Below are positions 28,301-35,983 of a DNA stretch of 64,000 nt, piece by piece (position 1 is the first letter of the stretch; every line of letters begins with the position of its first letter). The notes under the pieces were generated by a model. It did no database searches. It saw only the letters and a program-made list of their open reading frames with translations, and was not told the DNA's origin. This DNA is from Prolixibacter denitrificans (GTDB lineage: Bacteria > Bacteroidota > Bacteroidia > Bacteroidales > Prolixibacteraceae): the NCBI RefSeq assembly GCF_003014495.1, contig NZ_PYGC01000010.1, forward strand, positions 1 to 64,000, in the 5' to 3' direction. Both the position numbers and the translations under genes were made by a program.

Positions 28301-28739
28301 CGATTTCAATGTGAACTTCCAGGGAACTTCCGGTAACGATGTATTGATGGGCTGGATTCGTAACGACCGTCCGACCATCAATCGTCCGGAATATTTCTTC
28401 AAAAACCGCTGGACGGCTGATAATACCACGGCGACCGAGCCACGTGCAGGAACTGATCCCAAAGCATGGAACAGTGACCTCCTGGTATTCAACGGAGCTT
28501 TCATGCGCATCAAGCAGATTCAGTTGGGATACAATCTTCCCAAATCACTGATGCAGAACTTACATATGAAATCTGCCCGGTTCTATGTATCACTCGATGA
28601 TTTCTTCACTTTCACCAATTACATCGGTATGGACCCGGAAGCCGGTACCAACAACAACAATAACAACAACATTGGTATCGACCGGGGAACGTATCCTACC
28701 GCCCGTAAAGTGATGTTCGGAACCTCCATTTCATTCTAA
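25368..28739 (+). CDS. SusC/RagA-family TonB-dependent transporter with STN domain
   Basis: 1123 residues: a long signal region (to about 45), an STN (secretin/TonB short N-terminal) domain at about 48-120 (NVNNTTVRNVLRTIEKQTGYSF), a carboxypeptidase-regulatory domain at about 138-210, a plug domain with ALQGKTSGVQVINASG, YIVDGIKT and YGAEGGNGVVIITTKKG, then the 22-strand barrel ending in MFGTSISF. The STN domain marks a transporter that signals to FecR. A run of Asn codons (NNNNNNN) lies near the C-terminus. It pairs with the SusD gene 14 bp downstream. Confidence 0.95.
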   Translation: MKKVSKQAPPFLREMWGAKIFVKMRVTLLMVLLATFSSFANKTTAQNANLSLNVNNTTVRNVLRTIEKQTGYSFIYSSELIDVNRRVSLNEQETSLQDVLDALFAGTPVNYSINDNHIVLSRTTDDATGNAQPQGHEVSGKVTDGSGAPLPGVTVVIKGTTQGTITDANGIYHLTNVPENVTLLYSFVGMKNKEVAYTGQSTINLKMEEESIGLGEVVAVGYGVQKKSVVTGAIASVNSSDIGNTSVSQAQQALQGKTSGVQVINASGAPGAPIKVRIRGYSSNNNSNPIYIVDGIKTTDISNLDPDDISSMEVLKDAASTAIYGAEGGNGVVIITTKKGKSGKPTITYDFQYGIQSVGHTPKLMNTSQYSTFMNEAGLISNVDQTYNTDWLGAIFETAPMQKHHISFSGGKDGSTYMLSMSYLNQDGIVVGPKDKYKRYTVRLNSDHQILPWMKVGNTFAYSNSQRAAINESGGEFGGVIGSALMIDPATPVEYTGDVPAHVQTFINNGNPILKAPDGNYYGISKYVFGEIVNPFVTQAITKDQTQQDQLQGNVYAVLTPLKGLTITSRFNLNLTYQNYHTWNPTYYYTAERNNSATKVIDNNDLWKDWMFENFASYNHKFGDHDLTLLLGMSSEKATHRITNAQGGPMIMENPAYAQLDFISSQKNDQVNGRIYDNRKVSYFSRLSYNYKDKYLLEGSLRRDGAGLSQLPKSGRWGIFPAVSGGWVISNEDFFPKSFVTSAKLRASWGQNGSLSNLGNYSYASLISSTSNGYALTYPMADGSFGTVFEPSQLENPNLRWETSVQTDVGLDLRAFRDRLTFTMDYYNKKTTDLITQNTPALEAGNAASPINAGDVTNKGFEFELGYRNKIHDFNYGIHLNMSTLKNEVTYLNPTLDRLYGAQVGPGWTATAVQKGEPLWFFYGYKTKGIDPKTGDPIFLDKSGQPTNNVTEADKQYIGSAIPSLYYGGSLDASYKNFDFNVNFQGTSGNDVLMGWIRNDRPTINRPEYFFKNRWTADNTTATEPRAGTDPKAWNSDLLVFNGAFMRIKQIQLGYNLPKSLMQNLHMKSARFYVSLDDFFTFTNYIGMDPEAGTNNNNNNNIGIDRGTYPTARKVMFGTSISF

Positions 28740-28753
28740 TCAACTAAAACGCA

Positions 28754-30376
28754 ATGAACATGCAGATCAAAAAATATAAATTCAAGGTGGCGCTACTATC
28801 CGCCATTTTCTTCCTGTCGGGCTGTTCTCAATCATTCCTGGACACCACGCCCGAAGGCTCCATCCCTGTGGATAGCTTCTATAAAACCGATGCCGACGCT
28901 AAAGGCGCCGTGCTGGGTGTTTACGACATACTTCAATCGATGTACGCCTACGATTGGGACAGCATGTGGATGCTGAAAACCCTGTTGTCCGACGAAATCT
29001 ATACCGGTGGAGGACACCGCGGTGACCAGCCTCCCTACGAGGAAATCAATGAGTTCCGTTACAGTTCCAGCAACCCGGTAATCACCTGGTTGTTCCAGAT
29101 GTCATACTGGGGTATTTACCGCGCCAACCTGGTGATTGCGAACATCAAACCCGAATCGGACGCCAAGAAGCAGGCTATTGCCGAAGCGAAATCGTTGCGT
29201 GCGATGCTGTATTTCGACCTGGTTACCCTGTGGGGACAAGTACCGCTGGTAACCGAACCGGCATCGTCACCCGATCAGTATAACCAGCCACGCGCTAAAG
29301 TAGCCGACATCTGGGCGCAGATAGAGAAGGACCTCAACGAGGCTATCCCTGATCTTCCGCTGAAAAGCCAGCAATCGGCAGCCGACAAAGTGCGCGTGTC
29401 CAAGGGAATGGCCCAGGCTATGTTGGGTAAATCGTTACTCTACGAGAAAAAGTATGCTGATGCAGCTGCCGAGTTCCAGAAAGTTATCGACTCGGGCGAA
29501 TACGGACTGATTTCCGACTATTCTCAAGTCCTCCGTAAAGGACAGGAATTCGGAAAAGAGTCGTTGTTCGAAATTTCCTACTCAGCCGAGAAAAACTACG
29601 ACTGGGGCAACTTCCAGTGGGGCAACAACGGTCGTAACACCGAAAGTAACATCCACTGGCAGCTTTGCGGTCCGCGTGGTGACGGCTGGTTTGACGGTGG
29701 TAATACCGGATTGGTAGCCGGATGGGGATTTGCTTATCCGCAGAAATCGCTATGGAATGCTTACACTGCCGCCAACGATACCGTACGTAGGAACGCAGCC
29801 ATGATGAGCGAAGACCAGTTAATCGCGCACGGCGGAAAACTGCGGAATGCCGATCAGGGCAACTCCTATCCCTGGGAATGCGAAGGCTATGTTCGTCTTA
29901 AATACGGTTCATGGGCCGATGAGTCTAATACCAGCGCAACCAGCGTAAAAGAGCTGAACTATGCCACCAACGTCCGTTTGATGCGCTATGCCGATGTCCT
30001 GCTGATGGCCGCTGAAGCATACAACCGCAGTGGTCAGGATGGCAAAGCCCTTCCGCTGATCAACCAGGTACGGGCCCGCGTAAATCTGCCTGCCCTCACT
30101 TCATCGGGTGACCAGCTTTTCGCCGACATCAAAAATGAACGCCGCCTGGAACTGTCTTTCGAAGGTGTACGCTTCCAGGACCTCGTTCGCTGGGGCGATG
30201 CGAAGAGCGTACTGGCTGACCAGGGCAAAATGATTCCGGAAGGAACGTTTACCAACGGCCAGGAGGATTACATGTCCATTTCAGGTGCCGGGTTCAAAGA
30301 CAAAAACGTACTGCTGCCGATTCCGGAACAGGAGATTTCCGTTAACCCGCAGAGCTCTCAAAACGATGGATATTAA
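28754..30376 (+). CDS. SusD/RagB-family surface lipoprotein
   Basis: 540 residues with a lipoprotein signal (lipobox LSGC near residue 24) and SusD hallmarks: FLDTTPEGSIP after the lipobox, RAMLYFDLVTLWGQVPLV, then YADVLLMAAEAYNRSG and NERRLELSFEGVRFQDLVRWGD. It forms the lid of the SusCD importer with 25368-28739. The linked enzyme is the alpha/beta hydrolase just downstream, so an esterified carbohydrate is a plausible ligand. Met3 is an alternative start. Confidence 0.95.
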   Translation: MNMQIKKYKFKVALLSAIFFLSGCSQSFLDTTPEGSIPVDSFYKTDADAKGAVLGVYDILQSMYAYDWDSMWMLKTLLSDEIYTGGGHRGDQPPYEEINEFRYSSSNPVITWLFQMSYWGIYRANLVIANIKPESDAKKQAIAEAKSLRAMLYFDLVTLWGQVPLVTEPASSPDQYNQPRAKVADIWAQIEKDLNEAIPDLPLKSQQSAADKVRVSKGMAQAMLGKSLLYEKKYADAAAEFQKVIDSGEYGLISDYSQVLRKGQEFGKESLFEISYSAEKNYDWGNFQWGNNGRNTESNIHWQLCGPRGDGWFDGGNTGLVAGWGFAYPQKSLWNAYTAANDTVRRNAAMMSEDQLIAHGGKLRNADQGNSYPWECEGYVRLKYGSWADESNTSATSVKELNYATNVRLMRYADVLLMAAEAYNRSGQDGKALPLINQVRARVNLPALTSSGDQLFADIKNERRLELSFEGVRFQDLVRWGDAKSVLADQGKMIPEGTFTNGQEDYMSISGAGFKDKNVLLPIPEQEISVNPQSSQNDGY

Positions 30377-30435
30377 TCCAATTCCTGAAAAGGAACGATA
30401 AAAACAAATCATTCATACAGTTGGGTTTTTAACCC

Positions 30436-30476
30436 GGGGCCATCCTGCAGCTACAGCGGTGGCCCCTTTTTCTTTT
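30436..30476 (+). terminator. Terminator of the first sigma-linked SusCD operon
   Basis: Arms GGGGCCA (30436-30442) and TGGCCCC (30460-30466), then TTTTTCTTTT. A strong intrinsic terminator 60 bp past the susD stop. Confidence 0.85.
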
Positions 30477-30653
30477 GAGAAAGTGGGTTAAGAAGAAAAA
30501 CTCCGGACCTTCGATTTCGAAATTTCAGGCTACAAGTTTCAGGTTAAGCTTTTCGGTTTCTATCATTCCTATTATTACCGACTTACCACGAACCATTAAC
30601 CACTATTGGGCGAATATGATAGCCATAGAACAACAATTAAAATGGAACGGTAC

Positions 30654-30684
30654 TTGTCAAAATGACTTTGTTTAATAAGTTTTG
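30654..30684 (+). promoter_or_regulatory. Bacteroidota-type promoter of the esterase gene
   Basis: TTG at 30654-30656, exactly 19 bp, then TAAGTTTTG at 30676-30684, a near match to the TTG-N19-TAnnTTTG primary promoter of Bacteroidota (one extra T). The ATG follows 20 bp later. Confidence 0.5.
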
Positions 30685-30704
30685 TTCCTTACAAACTCAA
30701 TTCC

Positions 30705-31703
30705 ATGATACGAGCTATCCGACTTCTGCTATTGCTTTTAATTGCGACAGGAACTGCTTCCGCACAAACCTGTGCTACGAAACCGATTCCGCGCGACACT
30801 TCTTACACACCTTACTCGGCCTGGGTGAAAATCAAAAAACACTACCCCAACGTTACCCCCGTGAAGCCGGAGTTACCTAAGGGTGTTAAAGCGGAATACA
30901 ACGTGGTCTACGCAACTCTGCCCAACACTCCTTACGGCAAGCGTGATTTGCACCTGGATTTATTCCGGCCGGAGAAAAAGGGAAAGTACCCCGCAGTGAT
31001 CCTGGTTTTTGGCGGTGGCTGGCGCTCCGGAAGCAAGGAGGCACAGGTCCCCATGGCCCAGCAAATCGCTGCAAAAGGCTATGTCACCGCAGCAGTCGGG
31101 TACAGGTTATCACCCGAGGCACTGTATCCGGCAGCGGTATACGACATCAAAGCGGCTATTCGTTATTTGCGGGCGAACGCGAGAAAGTATGATATCGATC
31201 CGGACAGAATCGCTATCTCCGGAAGCTCCGCAGGCGGTCAGCTGGCTGCGTTGGTCGGTATGACCGGCGATATGAAGAAGTTTGAAGGCAATGAGGGAAA
31301 CAACCAGGTTTCATCGAAAGTACAGGCCATTATCGACATGGATGGCATCCTCGATTTCACCACACCGGCAGAAAGTGCAAAAGACAAAATTCCCGGCAAA
31401 CGCTCGGCAGGCGCATACTGGTTTGGTGCCACACTGAAAGAGGACCGGGCCAAATGGGTGGAAGCATCTCCAATGATTTACGCCGGAAAGGATACACCGC
31501 CCATGCTGTTCATCAACAGTGCACAACCCCGTTTCCATGCCGGACGTGACAGCGTCATCTCAGTCCTCGACAAGTACCATATTTACACCAACGTACACAC
31601 CATTCCCAACAGCGTACATTCCTTCTGGCAGGTACATCCCTGGTTCGACCAAACGGTTAAGTATATGGTCACCTTCCTGGACAAGACATTGAAGAAACAG
31701 TGA
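30705..31703 (+). CDS. Secreted alpha/beta-hydrolase (BD-FAE / carbohydrate esterase-like)
   Basis: 332 residues with a signal peptide (LLLLLIATGTASAQ). The oxyanion GGGW stretch (LVFGGGWRSGSKE), a nucleophile elbow GSSAGG with Ser175, and a C-terminal His in NSVHSFW form a classic serine-hydrolase set. The layout matches BD-FAE-type feruloyl/acetyl esterases and similar lipase-like enzymes. Position after SusCD suggests it removes ester groups from the imported glycan. A peptidase or general esterase cannot be excluded. Confidence 0.87.
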   Translation: MIRAIRLLLLLLIATGTASAQTCATKPIPRDTSYTPYSAWVKIKKHYPNVTPVKPELPKGVKAEYNVVYATLPNTPYGKRDLHLDLFRPEKKGKYPAVILVFGGGWRSGSKEAQVPMAQQIAAKGYVTAAVGYRLSPEALYPAAVYDIKAAIRYLRANARKYDIDPDRIAISGSSAGGQLAALVGMTGDMKKFEGNEGNNQVSSKVQAIIDMDGILDFTTPAESAKDKIPGKRSAGAYWFGATLKEDRAKWVEASPMIYAGKDTPPMLFINSAQPRFHAGRDSVISVLDKYHIYTNVHTIPNSVHSFWQVHPWFDQTVKYMVTFLDKTLKKQ

Positions 31704-31766
31704 GTTCCCGGAATTCCTGATACTTGGATGCCTGAAAAATAATTATGCAAAATGAACGCGAAATCC

Positions 31767-31774
31767 TATCTTTA
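31767..31774 (+). promoter_or_regulatory. Possible -7 box (TATCTTTA) of the MgtC-DUF4010 gene
   Basis: TATCTTTA resembles the Bacteroidota -7 element and lies 29 bp before the ATG. The expected -33 TTG is replaced by ATG at 31745-31747, so support is weak. Confidence 0.3.
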
Positions 31775-31803
31775 TTCATGGTAAACGGATAAGGAAAGAA
31801 CCG

Positions 31804-33081
31804 ATGAACTTTGTACCCAACATTCCCGATGAAATTGTCCACTTCCTGCTGGTTTTGGTTTTCTCATTACTGATTGGCCTCGAACAGCGCCGTCACCACT
31901 CCTCCAAGGAGGCCGCCGAGCTCTTCGGCACCGACCGCACCTTTACCTTCATCGGCTTACTTGGCTACCTGCTCATCGTCGTCAACGAAAAATCGTTCAT
32001 TCCCTTTCTCACGGGCTTTGTCATCCTGGGGTTGCTCCTCGGTATTCATTATTACCTGAAAATAAAAGAACAGCAAAAATACGGGCTCACCAGTGTTATC
32101 CTGGCCCTGCTCACCTACTCCATCCCGTTGCTTATCATGACGCAGCCCATCTGGCTGACGCTGTCGTTCGTGGTAGCCATCCTGGTCATTACCGAAATGA
32201 AGGACGAATTTGTGACCATCATGCAAAAGGTGTCGCAGGATGAATTCATCACGCTGGCCAAGTTTATCGCTTTCGCGGGAATCATTCTTCCCTTGCTGCC
32301 GCATGAAAATATTTCGGATTCTATTCCGGTTTCGCCATACCATATCTGGCTCGCCATCGTAGTGGTCTCGGGCATTTCGTATGCCAGCTACCTGCTAAAG
32401 AAACTGGTGTTCCCGAAATCCAGTCTGACGATTACCGGAATTTTAGGCGGCTTATACAGCTCAACCGCAACGACCGTGATCCTGGCTAGAAAAGAAAAGA
32501 GTGAAAGCCTGGGGGCCGAAGCCGTCTCGGCTATTATGATGGCCAACGGCATGATGTATTTGCGCATTCTCCTGTTGGCGTTCCTGTTCAACACCGCCGT
32601 GGCCCTCCGGCTGGTAATACCGTTCCTCCTGTTGTTCGTGGTTTCAATGGTGCTCTCGCGCACCGCTCTGATGAAAGCCGAAAAACAGGAGATAACCGGC
32701 AAACAGGTTGAAAGTACCAACCGGAACCCGCTCGAATTCAGGACCGCCCTAGTCTTCGGACTCCTGTTCGTATTGTTCGGACTCATTACCCATTACGTTT
32801 CGCAGGCTTACGGAAGTGCAGGTGTAACGACCCTGGCCTTTGTCGTGGGCGTCACCGATATCGACCCGTTCCTGATGAACCTGCTACAGCAAAAGAGCAC
32901 CCTCGATGTATTTGTGGTAGCGCTGGCCATCCTGAATGCCACTAATAGCAACAACCTGCTAAAAATGATATACGCGCTTTCGCTGAGCAGCAAAACGGTG
33001 AAAAGAAGAATGAGCCTCCATTTCGGTATCCTTCTGGCCGCCGGGATTCTCTGCTCCATCTGGTTTTACGTGATAAAATAA
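31804..33081 (+). CDS. MgtC/SapB-DUF4010 membrane protein
   Basis: 425 residues with about 11-12 membrane segments. The N-terminal part is MgtC-like (LLVLVFSLLIGLEQRRHHSSK, with TFTFIGLLGYLLIVV). The C-terminal half is DUF4010 (ILGGLYSSTATTVILARK, then GVTDIDPFLMNLLQQ). The family is thought to be involved in metal or magnesium homeostasis, but the transported ion is not known. It stands alone between the esterase and the DHFR-like gene. Confidence 0.88.
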   Translation: MNFVPNIPDEIVHFLLVLVFSLLIGLEQRRHHSSKEAAELFGTDRTFTFIGLLGYLLIVVNEKSFIPFLTGFVILGLLLGIHYYLKIKEQQKYGLTSVILALLTYSIPLLIMTQPIWLTLSFVVAILVITEMKDEFVTIMQKVSQDEFITLAKFIAFAGIILPLLPHENISDSIPVSPYHIWLAIVVVSGISYASYLLKKLVFPKSSLTITGILGGLYSSTATTVILARKEKSESLGAEAVSAIMMANGMMYLRILLLAFLFNTAVALRLVIPFLLLFVVSMVLSRTALMKAEKQEITGKQVESTNRNPLEFRTALVFGLLFVLFGLITHYVSQAYGSAGVTTLAFVVGVTDIDPFLMNLLQQKSTLDVFVVALAILNATNSNNLLKMIYALSLSSKTVKRRMSLHFGILLAAGILCSIWFYVIK

Positions 33082-33158
33082 GAGGGGGCTTCGGTATAAG
33101 TGGAGGCCGGTTTGCCATCGGTTTAGTCCGTCCGGAGCTTCTTTTTGTTCCTTAAAAA

Positions 33159-33171
33159 ACCCTGACAGGGT
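33159..33171. repeat. Short family-A palindrome (ACCCTGACAGGGT)
   Basis: ACCCTGACAGGGT in the convergent gap after the MgtC-DUF4010 gene, followed by AG. It is a shorter, slightly different copy of the palindromes at 34067, 35947, 37972 and 38275. Confidence 0.6.
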
Positions 33172-33217
33172 AGAAATCGTCCCGGCATTACTCAAACACA
33201 TTGTTTGCAATTCGTTG

Positions 33218-33799
33218 TCATTGTCTTTCCACGGTATAATTCAGTTCGGTTACCCCGCTGGTAAATGGCCGGGTAGTCACCAGGTTCAGTTTTGTTTTGT
33301 CTTTAATGCCTTCAAACAAGGGAATGCCACGCCCAAGGATAATCGGGTTAACAAACAGCCAGTAGCCGTCAATTAAGTCAAGTTGAATAAGTGAATGAGT
33401 TGCTGTCGGGCTGCCAAAAAGCAAAATCTCTTTACCCCCGCCATCGCGCGATTGTTTTATTTCATTTATCCTGGCCGGAAGGTTATCGCTAATGATGGTT
33501 GCGTCAGGCAAATCCGCGTCTTTCATTGACTTCGATAAAACAATCTTATGTATTTGGTTATACCACTTCGAATGTTCCATGTCGTGTTTGGAAGCTGCCG
33601 GCTTATCACCTGCGGTAGGCCAGTAATCTTCCATCATCTGGTACGTTACCCGCCCGTATAATGCCGTATTGCCTTCGCTGATCCGCTTACCGACATGGTC
33701 AAAAATTTCTTCATCAACGTTAATCCAGTCCATTTCTCCGTTCGGTCCTGCCACAAACCCGTCAAGCGACAGGTGCATAAATGAAATTATTTTTCTCAT
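33218..33799 (-). CDS. Dihydrofolate reductase-family protein (RibD C-terminal type)
   Basis: 193 residues from the ATG at 33799; 64 further upstream codons are open but run into repeat sequence and look random. MRKIISFMHLSLDGFVAGPNGEMDW, the ALYGRVTYQMMEDYW segment, and the GGKEILLFGSPTATHSLIQ region are typical of small YyaP/YwjB-like reductases. Folate reductase activity is not implied; a flavin or pterin-type reductase is likely. Confidence 0.9.
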   Translation of the reverse strand: MRKIISFMHLSLDGFVAGPNGEMDWINVDEEIFDHVGKRISEGNTALYGRVTYQMMEDYWPTAGDKPAASKHDMEHSKWYNQIHKIVLSKSMKDADLPDATIISDNLPARINEIKQSRDGGGKEILLFGSPTATHSLIQLDLIDGYWLFVNPIILGRGIPLFEGIKDKTKLNLVTTRPFTSGVTELNYTVERQ

Positions 33800-33924
33800 C
33801 GGATTCTGTTTTTTATGGTTGTCTATGAGTGGATACTGCCTTTTTACAATGAACCTTAGCTGGTTTGCCAATATATTGTTCTGTTCAACAAGGGCAAACA
33901 CTCCGGTATTTATATGAAAAAAAC

Positions 33925-34097
33925 TCTGCAGGGTTTCAGAAACCTGACAGCGTCTGCGGGCTGTTCGTATACCACCGTCAGGGTTTGGCAACCACTGACG
34001 GGGAATGGGTTACTACCCTGTCGGTGGTCGCAGACCCCGACGGTAGTCGGCCATGCGGCAACAAAAAACCTGACAGGTTTCCGAAACCTGTCAGGTT
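33925..34097. repeat. Composite palindromic repeat element I
   Basis: Left to right: a degenerate family-A piece (33925-33950, CAGGGTTTCAGAAACCTGACAG), a C-type fragment (GACAGCGTCTGCGGGCTG), a family-B block (33971-34048, arms ACCACCGTCAGGG and CCCTGTCGGTGGT with AACCACTGACGGGG and GACCCCGACGGTAGT), and a perfect family-A palindrome (34067-34097, arms AACCTGACAGGTTT and AAACCTGTCAGGTT, 3-nt loop). The latter lies 27 bp past the VOC stop codon. The 324-bp gap between the DHFR-like and VOC genes holds little else. Confidence 0.8.
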
Positions 34098-34123
34098 AGA
34101 GATCATCTCCATATTTTGGACAA

Positions 34124-34507
34124 TTAAATGTATTGAAACAACCCGATTGTTAAGCCGTTAGGGTCTTCCATCTTGAATGACCGATGACCGTAGGAAGTGT
34201 CGGAAATCGGTTGTTTGATTTTCATACGTTGAGCGACTGCTTTGCGATACCAATCATCTACATCATCGACCTCCATATAAAGGCCGGCTCCATAAAATGA
34301 AGGTGCTTCTTCGCTTTCTTCAACTTCTAACAGGAATTCGCTTTTGGGAAACTTGAATATGGTTCCTCTGTTGCCATGACCGCGATCCCAGGACCTCACT
34401 TCTTCAAGTTGCATAATATGTTTGTAGAAATATACTGTATCAGCATATCGATTCGTAAAATAGAAAAATCGAAATTCGTTGGAGTTGGTAAGTCTGTCTT
34501 GTGGCAT
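34124..34507 (-). CDS. VOC-family (glyoxalase/bleomycin-resistance fold) protein
   Basis: 127 residues with the paired beta-alpha-beta-beta-beta layout of the VOC superfamily: FFYFTNRYADTVYFYKHIMQLEE at the start, FLLEVEESEE, then GLYMEVDDVDDWYRKAV and SFKMEDPNGLTIGLF. Metal ligand positions are only partly conserved (Glu in LLEVEE, final strand GLFQYI). Enzymatic and binding roles are both possible. It is the last minus-strand gene before composite repeat I. Confidence 0.85.
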   Translation of the reverse strand: MPQDRLTNSNEFRFFYFTNRYADTVYFYKHIMQLEEVRSWDRGHGNRGTIFKFPKSEFLLEVEESEEAPSFYGAGLYMEVDDVDDWYRKAVAQRMKIKQPISDTSYGHRSFKMEDPNGLTIGLFQYI

Positions 34508-34663
34508 TTATTCAATGTTTTATTAAAAACTTCTGCTTACGGTTGATGTACGTTACAAAGTGTTCCGAAGTTTTGGAATCGGAGAGCGTTCGCAGGACCA
34601 AGACGGTCAAGAAAAGGGCATAGACAACACACTGCACGAACCCCGCGATGCAATATGTACATT

Positions 34664-34673
34664 GTTATAGCAA
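34664..34673 (-). repeat. Left 10-bp inverted repeat flanking the plug-like gene
   Basis: GTTATAGCAA, the exact reverse complement of 35281-35290 (TTGCTATAAC). It lies 6 bp outside the gene 34680-35258. Sequence beyond it also resembles the other flank (ACATATTG versus TACATTG when read outward). Confidence 0.6.
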
Positions 34674-34679
34674 GTTTTT

Positions 34680-35258
34680 TTATTTTTTTTCGACTACAAG
34701 TACACCATTAATTCCCCAAACTCCATATTTGTCTAATGCACTTTTTCCCCTCAATATTGTTGTCTTGTAGTCATCAATATTAATCTCTTTTAATTTTTTT
34801 CTCAATGCTCTATTTCCTCTCTTCTTTATTATATAAATGTTATTGTCAAATACGACTACACCATTTTTAAATTTGTTAGATTGCCTCCTGTCAATATAGA
34901 AATAGCCACTTTTAACATCATACAATTGGTTTTTTGATGTTACCACAAATTTTGAATTTAATATTCTTCTCTCAGTTGAATTAATGGGCGAAGTGCTTGT
35001 CACACTCGTCATATTAATCTCCATTGTGTCATTGTGCACTGAATATGTAAAGCTTTTGGGTTTTTCAATTATCGCATTCCAGAAAACACCCCTTCCAACT
35101 GGATAATAGATTGTCATAGTTTCATTTTTGCTGAAAGTCAAGTAATGATTAACCTCTGTTGAGTCTAATGCCGTGACATATTCAATCCCCATCTTTTGAG
35201 CAATGGCAGTAGTGGTCGATATGAATAAGAATATTATCAAAAATCCCTTTTTTGTCAT
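34680..35258 (-). CDS. Secreted protein with a TonB-plug-like C-terminus, unknown function
   Basis: 192 residues with a signal peptide (MTKKGFLIIFLFISTTTAIA). The central part matches nothing recognised. The last 30 residues (YKTTILRGKSALDKYG followed by WGINGVLVVEKK) resemble the end of the SusC/TonB plug domain, where an LYGSRGANGVIxITTKK pattern is usual. The gene is A/T-richer than its neighbours and lies between exact 10-bp inverted repeats, a cassette-like arrangement. Acquisition by transfer is likely; the function is unknown. Confidence 0.65.
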   Translation of the reverse strand: MTKKGFLIIFLFISTTTAIAQKMGIEYVTALDSTEVNHYLTFSKNETMTIYYPVGRGVFWNAIIEKPKSFTYSVHNDTMEINMTSVTSTSPINSTERRILNSKFVVTSKNQLYDVKSGYFYIDRRQSNKFKNGVVVFDNNIYIIKKRGNRALRKKLKEINIDDYKTTILRGKSALDKYGVWGINGVLVVEKK

Positions 35259-35280
35259 TTGGATTCGGCTTTTTTAAAAT

Positions 35281-35290
35281 TTGCTATAAC
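35281..35290 (+). repeat. Right 10-bp inverted repeat flanking the plug-like gene
   Basis: TTGCTATAAC, the exact reverse complement of 34664-34673, 22 bp outside the start of the gene 34680-35258. Confidence 0.6.
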
Positions 35291-35358
35291 TAGTGTGTAA
35301 ATACATTGTTCTTATACCCCTCTTAGTGATGTGTTCAGGAGTAGATATTAAATTAGTA

Positions 35359-35808
35359 TTAGTGTTTTTCTTCATAGTGTTTATCCAGTATATCGGAACT
35401 GGTATCATCTATTTCATTTAGCAGGTTGTATGTTCTTAAGTCGAAAAGAAAACTCGATAAAACTTTTACATCTATTGAATACTCGTTAGATATCCGATGG
35501 ACCGTTTTGTAAACAGATTCACGCGGTGCATGAAGTGCTGCAGTATCATTACCAACAGTATAATAAGTTAACACGTAATATGAATATGGATCTTGCTTTT
35601 TTAAATATTCAGTAAACACCGGCCTCACTATTGATGTATCAATATCATATTTAATAGCTAGTAATACTAGAGGTTCATTGTACTTTTCCCAGACTAACCT
35701 ATTGTACTCAGACTCATCTTCTGCACTTTTCTTAGACGGCTCCGTTGAATTTCGGCTACATCCAGCGACTAAAATGACAGCGACAAATAAAAAAATTTTC
35801 ATAATCAA
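35359..35808 (-). CDS. Small lipoprotein, unknown function
   Basis: 149 residues with a lipoprotein signal (MIMKIFLFVAVILVAGC, lipobox VAGC) followed by a charged spacer (STEPSKKSAEDESEY) and a helical body. No family is recognised. It is A/T-rich like the gene at 34680, suggesting both were acquired. It lies between the plug-like gene and the Cas6-like gene on the same strand. Confidence 0.6.
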   Translation of the reverse strand: MIMKIFLFVAVILVAGCSRNSTEPSKKSAEDESEYNRLVWEKYNEPLVLLAIKYDIDTSIVRPVFTEYLKKQDPYSYYVLTYYTVGNDTAALHAPRESVYKTVHRISNEYSIDVKVLSSFLFDLRTYNLLNEIDDTSSDILDKHYEEKH

Positions 35809-35946
35809 TAACGTGAAATTCTTTAAAGTTTAGATTCTTTATATCAATGCAATACAATTCTGAAGGGACTCTATGTAAAAAATGCAAAGCGTTAGGACAG
35901 ACTAATTTATCAATAAAATGTGGTTTGGCAAATAGGCTCGTTTATT

Positions 35947-35977
35947 AACCTGACAGGTTTCGAAAACCTGTCAGGTT
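35947..35977. repeat. Family-A palindrome just past the Cas6-like gene
   Basis: Arms AACCTGACAGGTTT (35947-35960) and AAACCTGTCAGGTT (35964-35977) with a 3-nt loop, 6 bp downstream of the Cas6-like stop codon. The Cas6-like mRNA would therefore end in this 14-bp hairpin. Confidence 0.85.
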
Positions 35978-35983
35978 TGGAGG

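Larger units (their letters stand above)
30377..30704. other. Intergenic region with terminator and promoter
   Basis: 328 bp between susD and the esterase gene. It holds the terminator at 30436-30476 and the candidate promoter at 30654-30684; the rest has no supported ORF. The esterase is therefore likely a separate transcript, though linked by position. Confidence 0.55.

Noticed and set aside
33800..33991. N-terminal extension of the DHFR-like protein
   Set aside because: The extra 64 codons run into repeat element I, and the conserved domain begins at the ATG at 33799.
34664..35290. Integron gene cassette with attC sites
   Set aside because: The flanking 10-mers do not fit the RYYYAAC / GTTRRRY core, no long attC-type hairpin is seen, and no integrase is in the window.
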